This document shows, piece by piece, positions 1 through 7,828 of a stretch of DNA of 64,000 nt. The translations under genes were made by a program, and so were the position numbers. Source of the stretch: an uncultured Halomonas sp. (GTDB taxonomy: Bacteria > Pseudomonadota > Gammaproteobacteria > Pseudomonadales > Halomonadaceae); contig NZ_CANLFS010000015.1 of the NCBI RefSeq assembly GCF_947490095.1, positions 1 through 64,000 of the forward strand, in the 5' to 3' direction. Within the stretch, counting starts at the first letter, position 1, and each line of letters starts with the position of its first letter. The notes below the pieces were generated by a model, which was given only the letters and a program-made list of their open reading frames with translations, had not been told where the DNA came from and did not search any database.

Positions 1-101
1 GGCCGGCGCCAACACGAAAATCGAGAGAAGTGGGTGCCGTTACTATGAGCGACACCCATAACCCGACAGACTGCTAGCCTCGCCAATCGCCGACCCGCCC
101 A

Positions 102-111
102 CCTCCTCCCC
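102..111 (-). promoter_or_regulatory. MalT box, exact consensus match (amylase promoter)
   Basis: Read on the minus strand this is GGGGAGGAGG, identical to the enterobacterial MalT-box consensus GGGGAKGAGG. It lies 128 bp before the amylase start. A nine-of-ten match, GAGGAGGAGG, sits at 171-180 on the plus strand, and two degenerate copies (GGGGCGTAGG at 113-122, GGGGCGTAGT at 138-147) lie between. A malT gene is encoded at 7829-10591, so activation of the amylase by MalT is a reasonable inference. Confidence 0.6.
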
Positions 112-170
112 GGGGGCGTAGGGGGTGGCGTATGGGTGGGGCGTAGTCGCGCTCTCGATGCGTGAGACAA

Positions 171-180
171 GAGGAGGAGG
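171..180 (+). promoter_or_regulatory. Putative second MalT box before the amylase
   Basis: GAGGAGGAGG differs from the MalT consensus GGGGAKGAGG at one position. It lies 60 bp upstream of the amylase start, downstream of the exact box at 102-111. MalT normally binds several boxes per promoter, which makes a pair plausible. Purine-rich runs are common in GC-rich DNA, so this copy alone would be weak evidence. Confidence 0.4.
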
Positions 181-239
181 TGGCGAGGACGCTTGGCCCC
201 TAGCATGGGGCCTCCAACAACCACAAGAGAGAGATCCCG

Positions 240-1712
240 ATGCGCTATCCCATCCTCGCCGGCTGGCTTCTCGCCGCCGGTCTGACGCCCCTCGCCGGCG
301 CCTCGTTCCTGGGCGATCCGACCCGCCTGGGCGGCGAGCCGCCGGTGATCGTGCATCTCTTCGAGTGGCGCTGGGACGATATCGCCGCCGAGTGCGAGAC
401 CCATCTGGGGCCGACCGGCATCGACGCCGTGCAGGTCTCGCCGCCCAACGAGCACCTCGCTCTCGAGAGCGTCGAGGGTGCCTGGTGGGCCCGCTATCAG
501 CCGGTGAGTTATGCCCTGACCTCACGCAGCGGCGACCGCGCCGCCTTCGCCGACATGGTAGAGCGCTGCGAGGCCGCGGGCGTCGGCATTCTGGTGGATG
601 CGGTGATCAACCATATGGCCGGCATCGGCGAGGGGGTGGGTATCGCCGGCACGCCCTACACCCCCTTCCGTTATGGCGACCTCTACACCCGCGACGAGGA
701 CTTTAACCACTGCGGCCGGCATGGCGACGACCAGATCCGTGACTACCAGGACCGTTACGAGGTTCAGCACTGCCATCTGCTGGGCCTGGCCGACCTGGCC
801 ACCGGCACCGAGCCGGTGCGGGCGCGCATCGCCGACTACCTGCAGGGGTTGCTGGACCTGGGCGTGGCGGGCTTTCGCATCGATGCCGCCAAGCACATGC
901 CGGCGGCGGACGTCGCGGCGATCCTCGAGCGTCTCGAGGGCGAGCCCTATGTGTTCCAGGAGGTGATCGACCCGGGCAGCGAGCCGATCAAGAAACAGGA
1001 GTATGCCCCGGCCGCCGATGTCACCGAGTTCAGCTATTCGCACGACCTGGCCCGGGCCATCGAGAGCGGCGACCTGGCCAGCCTCGAGACGCTGGGCCGG
1101 GGCGACGGCTGGCTGCCCGGCGAACGGGCCCTGGTGTTCGTCGACAACCACGACAAGCAGCGTGGCCATGTGGGGGGTGGCGTGCTGATGCACCGCGACG
1201 CCCTCTACCCGCTGGCCAACGTCTTCATGCTGGCCTGGCCCTACGGCACGCCCAAGCTGATGTCGAGCTACGCCTTCGCGGGCGGCGACCAGGGGCCGCC
1301 CGCGGTGGCCGGGGAGGCCTGGCGCACCCGGCCGGTGCATGGCACGGACGGCCTGGGCTGCCTGGCCGAGGGGGAGTATGCCGAGCAGGGTTGGGTCTGC
1401 GAGCATCGCTGGCCCGAAATCACCGCCATGGTCGGTTTCCGCAAGGCGGTGGGCGAGGCGCCACTGGTTCACTGGCAGCAGGAGGGCGGTGCACGTATCG
1501 CCTTCGGCCGCGGCGAGCGCGGTTTCGTGGCCCTGAATCGCGAGGCCTGGGCCTGGCAGGCCGAACTGGCCACTGGCCTGCCGGTAGGCACCTACTGCAA
1601 CCTGCTGGACGACTGTGCCACCCGAGTGAGCGTCGACGGCGAGGGACGGGCCGACGTCGAGGTGCCGGCCGACGGCGCCCTGGCGATACGCGTCGATCGC
1701 CCGGCGCCCTAG
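240..1712 (+). CDS. Secreted GH13 α-amylase
   Basis: A 490-residue extracellular α-amylase (endo-1,4-α-glucanase) that should cut starch or glycogen into maltodextrins. The N-terminus is a signal peptide of about 21 residues (hydrophobic ILAGWLLAAGL, then ALAGAS-like cleavage). The GH13 barrel starts near residue 36 (VIVHLFEWRWDDIA, as in animal-type and Pseudoalteromonas amylases). Catalytic residues visible are the nucleophile D215 in GFRIDAAKH, the acid/base E241 in VFQEVID and the stabilising D305 in FVDNHD. There is no obvious C-terminal starch-binding domain. The start is supported by AGAGAG upstream of ATG. It is monocistronic, ends in a strong hairpin at 1737-1770 and has MalT-like boxes upstream, so it probably belongs to the maltose regulon. 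Function is confident; the exact substrate range is not. Confidence 0.93.
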   Translation: MRYPILAGWLLAAGLTPLAGASFLGDPTRLGGEPPVIVHLFEWRWDDIAAECETHLGPTGIDAVQVSPPNEHLALESVEGAWWARYQPVSYALTSRSGDRAAFADMVERCEAAGVGILVDAVINHMAGIGEGVGIAGTPYTPFRYGDLYTRDEDFNHCGRHGDDQIRDYQDRYEVQHCHLLGLADLATGTEPVRARIADYLQGLLDLGVAGFRIDAAKHMPAADVAAILERLEGEPYVFQEVIDPGSEPIKKQEYAPAADVTEFSYSHDLARAIESGDLASLETLGRGDGWLPGERALVFVDNHDKQRGHVGGGVLMHRDALYPLANVFMLAWPYGTPKLMSSYAFAGGDQGPPAVAGEAWRTRPVHGTDGLGCLAEGEYAEQGWVCEHRWPEITAMVGFRKAVGEAPLVHWQQEGGARIAFGRGERGFVALNREAWAWQAELATGLPVGTYCNLLDDCATRVSVDGEGRADVEVPADGALAIRVDRPAP

Positions 1713-1736
1713 CGGACGCCCATGATGCCAGACGAA

Positions 1737-1770
1737 ACCGGCCGAGTCCTGACGACTCGGCCGGTCTCGT
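1737..1770. terminator. Bidirectional hairpin between amylase and LacI-type gene
   Basis: A 12-bp perfect stem, ACCGGCCGAGTC pairing with GACTCGGCCGGT around a 5-nt loop, lies between the convergent amylase and regulator genes. It is followed by TCTCGTT on the plus strand rather than a clean U-run. It can serve both genes. Confidence 0.7.
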
Positions 1771-1781
1771 TGCGGGGCGGG

Positions 1782-2834
1782 TCAGGGACAGCTCTCGCCG
1801 ATCATCAGCTCGGTGGCCACCAGGCTGTCGGCAGAAGGGGTGAGGCCGAGGATCATGCGTGCGGCGATGCGCCCCTTTTCGGTGCTGTCCTGGCGCACCG
1901 TGGTCAGGCGCGGCGCGCGATACTGCCCTTCGGCGATGCCGTCGAAGCCGGTGATGCGCAGGTCCTCGGGGATGCGCAGGCCGCGGCGCTCGGCGAGCGT
2001 CAGCGCGGTGAGGGCGATGCGATCGGACATGCAGAGCAGCAGGTCGGGGCGCTCGTCGTCTGGCGAGTCGAGGATCGCCTCGATCACCGGGGCGCACACC
2101 TCGAAGGTGTTCTCCTCGATGTTCCACATCGGCACCCCGGCCGGGTCGATCCCGTGCTCCGCCAGGGCGCGATGGAAGCCGATGAGGCGCGAGCGGGTGA
2201 TGGTCTGCTCGGGGGGGAGTTGGGTATGCGCCTCGGTGACGCGCCCGTTGCAGGGCTGCTCGGTCAGTCGCAGGCTGATGATTGCCGGACGAAGCGGAGG
2301 GCTTTTCAGGGCGTGGTCGGCGATGGCGTAGCTGGCTGGTTCATTGTCGATGTGCACCGCCGGGTAGCCCTCGGGGCTGAAGTCGACTGCCACCAGCGGG
2401 CGCTGAGCGGGAACATCGGCCGAGACCATCAGGCTCGGTGGCATCAGGCCGTAGGCGATGAAGCCGTCGGCGATGCTCGACGAGCCGGGAACCTGGGCGG
2501 CGTTCTGGCGCCCCGACAGCAGCAGCAGGGTGTGGCCGTGGGCATCCAGCACCTCGGCGATGCCCGACAGCAGTTCGCTGGCCACGGCGTCGTTGAGGCT
2601 GTAGGTCAGGCTCTCGGCGAGCAGCACCGCGACGATCTGCGAGCGGCCGGTGCGCAGGCTGCGGGCCTTGGCGTCGGGGCCGCGATAGCCCAGGCGCCGA
2701 GCCTCCGCGAGTATCCGCTCGCGCAGGGCGTGCGAGAGCTGATCCGGGCGGTTGAAGGCGTTGGACACGCTGGCCGTGGACACCCCCAGGTGACGGGCCA
2801 GCTCCTTCAGGGTGATACGGCGTGACGAGGACAC
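1782..2834 (-). CDS. LacI-family transcriptional repressor of α-glucoside genes
   Basis: A 350-residue LacI/GalR regulator. The N-terminal helix-turn-helix is clear (RITLKELARHLGVSTASVSNAFNRP), followed by the hinge and a periplasmic-binding-protein-like effector domain reaching the C-terminus (GFDGIAEGQYRAPRLTTVRQD, the typical LacI C-terminal motif). I place the start at the GTG at 2834, giving VSSSRRITLKELA. The upstream in-frame ATG at 2888 would add 18 residues foreign to the family and would bury a palindromic operator-like site (2850-2863) inside the coding sequence. That site is shared with the promoters of the α-glucoside ABC operon and of the porin at 26150, so the likely role is an AglR/MalR-like local repressor with autoregulation. 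The inducing sugar cannot be told from sequence. Confidence 0.88.
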   Translation of the reverse strand: MSSSRRITLKELARHLGVSTASVSNAFNRPDQLSHALRERILAEARRLGYRGPDAKARSLRTGRSQIVAVLLAESLTYSLNDAVASELLSGIAEVLDAHGHTLLLLSGRQNAAQVPGSSSIADGFIAYGLMPPSLMVSADVPAQRPLVAVDFSPEGYPAVHIDNEPASYAIADHALKSPPLRPAIISLRLTEQPCNGRVTEAHTQLPPEQTITRSRLIGFHRALAEHGIDPAGVPMWNIEENTFEVCAPVIEAILDSPDDERPDLLLCMSDRIALTALTLAERRGLRIPEDLRITGFDGIAEGQYRAPRLTTVRQDSTEKGRIAARMILGLTPSADSLVATELMIGESCP

Positions 2835-2849
2835 GGTAAGGCTCGCTGT

Positions 2850-2863
2850 CTGAATCGATTTAG
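2850..2863. promoter_or_regulatory. Putative LacI-type operator at the regulator's own promoter
   Basis: CTGAATCGATTTAG is an imperfect palindrome with the central CG typical of LacI-family operators. It matches CTTAAACGATTAAG at 24934-24947 at 11 of 14 positions and CTGTATCGATTAAG at 26044-26057 at 12 of 14. It lies 16 bp upstream of the GTG start, consistent with autorepression. Confidence 0.6.
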
Positions 2864-2975
2864 TTAGGCGCCTAGCATAGCCGCCCATGGTGACGATGAA
2901 CAGCCGCCGCCACGCGTGACGACGCCCGCTCGTGCCGCGTGCGCGAGCGGGCGTGGCAGGCGTGGCGGGGCCGCG

Positions 2976-4622
2976 TCAGGAGCCCTCCAGCCAGGCGGCG
3001 GTACCGGGGGAAAGACGCAGGGTGCGGCCCTGTCGCTGGGGGATCGGCATGCCCGGCAGGTCGAGGACGTGGCCGTGCTCGAAGCCGGCGGCCAGCCCGT
3101 CGAGGGAGATGTCGGCCGGGGTGTCGCCATGGCCGAGATGGGCCAGGCACAGCAGTCGCCGCTCGCCGAGCGTGCGGATCACGCCGAAGACGCCGTCGGG
3201 CAGCGCCTCGGGGGCGATCAGCCGCTGGTCGCCGCGGCGCAGCACGTCGCTGCCGGCGCGCTGCTTCAGCAGTCGGCGAACCCGGTTCAGCAGGCTGTCG
3301 GTGTCCTGCGCCTGGCGTGCGACGGCCAGCGGCCGATGGCGCGGGTCGACCGGCAGCCAGGTCGCGACGCCATCGGCAGAGAAGCCGCCGTTGGCGGTCT
3401 CGTCCCAGACCATCGGCGTGCGGCAGCCGTCGCGGCCCTTGACCTCCGGCCACAGGTTGATGCCGAACGGATCCTGCAGATCCTCGAAGGCCAGTTCGGC
3501 CTCGGGCAGACCCAGCTCCTCGCCCTGATAGAGACACAGGCTGCCGCGCAGTGAGCAGAGCACCGTCAGCGCCAGCAGGGCACGCGTCTGGCCCCAGCTG
3601 CTGGCGCTGCGCTCGACGTCGTGGTTGGAGAGTGCCCAGCACGGCCAGGTGTCGTCGCCGAGCTCACGGAAGCGGGCCAGCACCTCATGGAGCTCGCGTG
3701 CGTCGCCGGTACTGTCCAGCAGGTCGAAGGTGTAGGCCATGTGCAGTCGCGAGTCGCCGGCGGTGTAGGCGGCCATGGTCGGCAGCGGATCGTTGCCGCC
3801 GATCTCGCCCACGGTAGTCGAGCCGGGATATTCGTCGAGCAGGGCGCGAACGCGCTCGAGGTAGGCCAGGTTCTCCGGTTGCTCGATGTTGTGCTGCTGG
3901 AACTGATAGCTCTGGGGGTTGCCGGGCTGGACCCGCGCGAGGGGCATCGGCGGGTTGTCGGTCAGGGCGCGGTCGTGAAAGTAGTAGTTGACCACGTCGA
4001 AGCGGAAGCCGTCGACGCCGAGCTCCAGCCAGAAGCGCAGGTTGTCGAGCTGGGCCTGCTGTACCTCGGGATGATGGAAGTTGAGATCCGGCTGGCTGGG
4101 CAGGAAGTTGTGCAGGTAGTACTGCCGGCGCCGGGCGTCGAAGGTCCAGGCGCGACCGCTGAAGGCCGCCATCCAGTTGTTGGGTGGATTGCCGTCGGGC
4201 TCGGGGTCGGCCCAGACGTACCAGTCGGCCCTGGGATTGGTGCGGTCCTGGCGACTCTCCTGGAACCAGGCATGCCGGTCCGAGCTGTGCGACAGCACCT
4301 GGTCGATGATCACCCGCAGCCCGAGCGCGTGGGCGCGGTCGACCAGCGCGCGGAAGTCGTCGAGGGTGCCGAACATCGGGTCGACGTCGCGATAGTCGGC
4401 GACGTCGTAGCCGAAGTCGTCCATCGGCGAGGTGAAGAAGGGCGACAGCCAGATGGCGTCGACATCGAGACTCGCCACGTGCTCGAGCCGCGAGGTGATA
4501 CCGGGCAGATCGCCGATGCCGTCGCCGTTGGCGTCCATGAAGCTGCGCGGATAGATCTGGTAGATCGTGGCGCCGCGCCACCAGTCGTGCCGGGCGTCCC
4601 GGCGTCGTTGGGAAAGCGTCAT
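2976..4622 (-). CDS. Cytoplasmic GH13 α-glucosidase (GH13_23-like), copy 1
   Basis: A 548-residue α-glucosidase or oligo-α-glucosidase that should release glucose from imported maltose or other α-glucosides. It has no signal peptide. The GH13 barrel begins at WWRGATIYQIYPRSF. Catalytic residues visible are nucleophile D209 (GFRFDVVN), acid/base E273 (VGEIGG) and D335 (LSNHDVERS). The QPDLNF and GRDGCRTPM motifs are those of the Halomonas, Xanthomonas and rhizobial α-glucosidases. It is about the usual family length and strongly paralogous to the proteins at 6059-7723 and 20109-21725. It is third in a minus-strand run: glucosidase 2, binding protein, this gene. The stem-loop at 4653-4682 separates it from the binding-protein gene. 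Specificity (maltose, sucrose, trehalose or isomaltose) is not determinable here. Confidence 0.92.
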   Translation of the reverse strand: MTLSQRRRDARHDWWRGATIYQIYPRSFMDANGDGIGDLPGITSRLEHVASLDVDAIWLSPFFTSPMDDFGYDVADYRDVDPMFGTLDDFRALVDRAHALGLRVIIDQVLSHSSDRHAWFQESRQDRTNPRADWYVWADPEPDGNPPNNWMAAFSGRAWTFDARRRQYYLHNFLPSQPDLNFHHPEVQQAQLDNLRFWLELGVDGFRFDVVNYYFHDRALTDNPPMPLARVQPGNPQSYQFQQHNIEQPENLAYLERVRALLDEYPGSTTVGEIGGNDPLPTMAAYTAGDSRLHMAYTFDLLDSTGDARELHEVLARFRELGDDTWPCWALSNHDVERSASSWGQTRALLALTVLCSLRGSLCLYQGEELGLPEAELAFEDLQDPFGINLWPEVKGRDGCRTPMVWDETANGGFSADGVATWLPVDPRHRPLAVARQAQDTDSLLNRVRRLLKQRAGSDVLRRGDQRLIAPEALPDGVFGVIRTLGERRLLCLAHLGHGDTPADISLDGLAAGFEHGHVLDLPGMPIPQRQGRTLRLSPGTAAWLEGS

Positions 4623-4652
4623 GTAAGGATTCCTTTCGCTGACAGGGAGTGG

Positions 4653-4682
4653 CCGCCCGGCCGGGGCGTCTTGGCCGGGCGG
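4653..4682. terminator. Intercistronic stem-loop behind the binding-protein gene
   Basis: CCGCCCGGCC pairs with GGCCGGGCGG (10 bp, 10-nt loop) between the binding protein and α-glucosidase 1. There is no U-run, so it more likely stabilises the binding-protein mRNA or partially attenuates transcription than ends it, as seen in other ABC sugar operons. Confidence 0.5.
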
Positions 4683-4693
4683 TAGTGCCGGGC

Positions 4694-5983
<1,290 letters not shown>

Positions 5984-6027
5984 GGGATCCTCGCCTTGTC
6001 GTTGTTGGGGCCATGCCGTCATGTCTT

Positions 6028-6050
6028 GCCGGGAGGGCGTGCCTCCCGGC
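6028..6050. terminator. Stem-loop between α-glucosidase 2 and binding protein
   Basis: GCCGGGAGG pairs with CCTCCCGGC around a 5-nt loop, eight bases past the stop of the α-glucosidase in its direction of transcription. No U-run follows. It probably acts as an mRNA processing or stabilising element. Confidence 0.45.
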
Positions 6051-6058
6051 ATCGACGC

Positions 6059-7723
6059 TCAGGGAGCGGGTGTCCAGCGGGCGTCGTCCGGGCAGCGGGC
6101 GATGGCGATGCCGCAGGGGGGAAGCGTCAGTCGGCCATCCCGCCAGACGCCGTTGACCATCACCGGCGCGTCGTCGAGGGCGCAGGCGCTCCGGGGAGCG
6201 TCGAGTTCGCGGGGCGCGTCGGCGAAGTTGAGCGCCACCAGGAGGCGTTCGTCGTCGTGCCGACGCTCCAGGCGCATGACGCCGTCGCGTACCGGGTGAT
6301 GAACGACCTCGCCCTCGACCAGGGCGGGATGGTGACGGCGGAAGGCGAGGAAGGCGCGATAGGCGTTGAGCAGTGAAGCCGGATCGTCTTCCTGGCGGTC
6401 CACGGCCAGGGCCAGGTGCTCGGTGGCGACCGGCAGCCAGGGGGCGGTCGTCGAGAAGCCGCCATGAGCGGCGTCGTGTCGCCAGGGATGCGGGGTGCGG
6501 CAGCCGTCGCGTCCCTTGTAGGCGGGCCAGAAGGCGATGCCGGCGGGGTCGACCAGGGAGTCGAAGTCCAGCGTCACTTCGCCCAATCCCAACTCCTCGC
6601 CCTGATACAGGCAGATACTGCCGCGCTGGGTGAGAAGGAAGGCCATGTAGAGGCGCAGGGCCGCCGCGTCTTGCTCGGCATTCCAGCGCGTGGCCAGCCG
6701 TGTCACGTCATGGTTGCCGAGTGCCCAGCAGGGCCAGCCGTCGTCGAGACGGGCTTCCATGGTGGCCAGGGTGTGATGCAGGTAGTCGGGGTCGTGCCGT
6801 TCGCCCAGCAGGTCGAAGGAATAGCACATGTGCAGCCGCTTGCCGCCCCGGGTGTAGTCGGCCATCACCGTCAGCGAATCGTCGTCGCCGACCTCGCCCA
6901 CCGAAGTGGTGCCGGGGTATTCGTCCAGCAGGGCGCGCAGGCGCTCGAGAAAGGCCAGGTTCTCGGGCTGGGTCTTGTCGTGCAGATGGTGCTGGAAGGC
7001 ATAGGGATTGTCCGGGCGGACACCCATGAAGCCTTCCTCGAGCGCCTCCCGTGGCGGGTTGTCGCGCAGCTCCCCGTGGGTGCAGAAATTGATGGCGTCG
7101 AGACGGAAGCCGTCCACGCCTCGATCCAGCCAGAAACGCACTTCGCCGAGGACGGCCTCGACGACCTCGGGATGGCGAAAGTTGAGATCGGGCTGCTCGG
7201 CCAGGAAATTGTGCAGGTAGTACTGGCGGCGCCGGGTATCCCATTGCCAGGCCGCACCGCCGAAGATCGATTGCCAGTTGGTGGGCGGCGTGCCATCGGG
7301 GCGCGGGTCGGCCCAGACATACCAGTCGGCGCGTGGATTGTCGTGATTCTGACGGCTCTCGACGAACCAGGGATGCTGGTCGGAAGTGTGCGACAGCACC
7401 TGGTCGATGATGACCTTGAGCCCCCTGGCATGGGCGGCCTCCACCAGGCGGTCGAAGTCCTCGAGAGTGCCGAACAGCGGGTCGACGTCCCGATAGTCGC
7501 TGATGTCGTAGCCGAAGTCCTTCATCGGCGAGGTGAAGAAGGGCGATAGCCAGATGGCGTCGACGTGCAGCGAGGCGATGTAGTCCATCCGCTCGGTCAC
7601 GCCGCGCAGGTCTCCCACGCCATTGTCGCCGGTGTCCTGAAAGCTGCGTGGGTAGACCTGGTAGATCACCGCGCCACGCCACCACTCCGGTCCATGCTTG
7701 TCGATTCGCGTCGTCCGGGTCAT
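6059..7723 (-). CDS. Cytoplasmic GH13 α-glucosidase (GH13_23-like), copy 2
   Basis: A 554-residue α-glucosidase paralogous to the enzymes at 2976-4622 and 20109-21725. The start at 7723 (MTRTTRID) is chosen because AGGAGG lies just upstream; the frame is open to 7786. Catalytic D209 (GFRLDAIN), E277 (VGEVGD) and D339 (LGNHDVTRL) are present, with the same QPDLNF and GRDGCRTP signatures. It differs from its paralogues near the active site: AINFCTHGELR where the others have VNYYFHD or VNFYFHD, which may alter substrate choice. It is the first gene of the minus-strand run glucosidase 2, binding protein, glucosidase 1. A perfect MalT box lies at 7818-7827, 95 bp upstream, so MalT control is likely. 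Confidence 0.92.
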   Translation of the reverse strand: MTRTTRIDKHGPEWWRGAVIYQVYPRSFQDTGDNGVGDLRGVTERMDYIASLHVDAIWLSPFFTSPMKDFGYDISDYRDVDPLFGTLEDFDRLVEAAHARGLKVIIDQVLSHTSDQHPWFVESRQNHDNPRADWYVWADPRPDGTPPTNWQSIFGGAAWQWDTRRRQYYLHNFLAEQPDLNFRHPEVVEAVLGEVRFWLDRGVDGFRLDAINFCTHGELRDNPPREALEEGFMGVRPDNPYAFQHHLHDKTQPENLAFLERLRALLDEYPGTTSVGEVGDDDSLTVMADYTRGGKRLHMCYSFDLLGERHDPDYLHHTLATMEARLDDGWPCWALGNHDVTRLATRWNAEQDAAALRLYMAFLLTQRGSICLYQGEELGLGEVTLDFDSLVDPAGIAFWPAYKGRDGCRTPHPWRHDAAHGGFSTTAPWLPVATEHLALAVDRQEDDPASLLNAYRAFLAFRRHHPALVEGEVVHHPVRDGVMRLERRHDDERLLVALNFADAPRELDAPRSACALDDAPVMVNGVWRDGRLTLPPCGIAIARCPDDARWTPAP

Positions 7724-7817
7724 GCCCGAGTCCTCCTGTTCGATGACGCGAAGCCCGGATCGGGTACGACGGGCTCCGCCTGACAAGAAGCATGGTGACG
7801 GTCAGGGACGCGCTCGA

Positions 7818-7827
7818 CCTCCTCCCC
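7818..7827 (-). promoter_or_regulatory. MalT box, exact match, before α-glucosidase 2
   Basis: On the minus strand this reads GGGGAGGAGG, a perfect match to the MalT consensus, in the same orientation as the downstream α-glucosidase gene and 95 bp before its start. It forms an inverted pair with a second perfect copy at 7843-7852, which falls inside the last codons of malT. Confidence 0.6.
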
Positions 7828-7828
7828 G

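Noticed and set aside
1722..2825. Long plus-strand open frame opposite the LacI-type gene
   Set aside because: It is the antisense shadow of a clear LacI-family gene in GC-rich DNA. It has no recognisable domain and no supporting ribosome-binding site.
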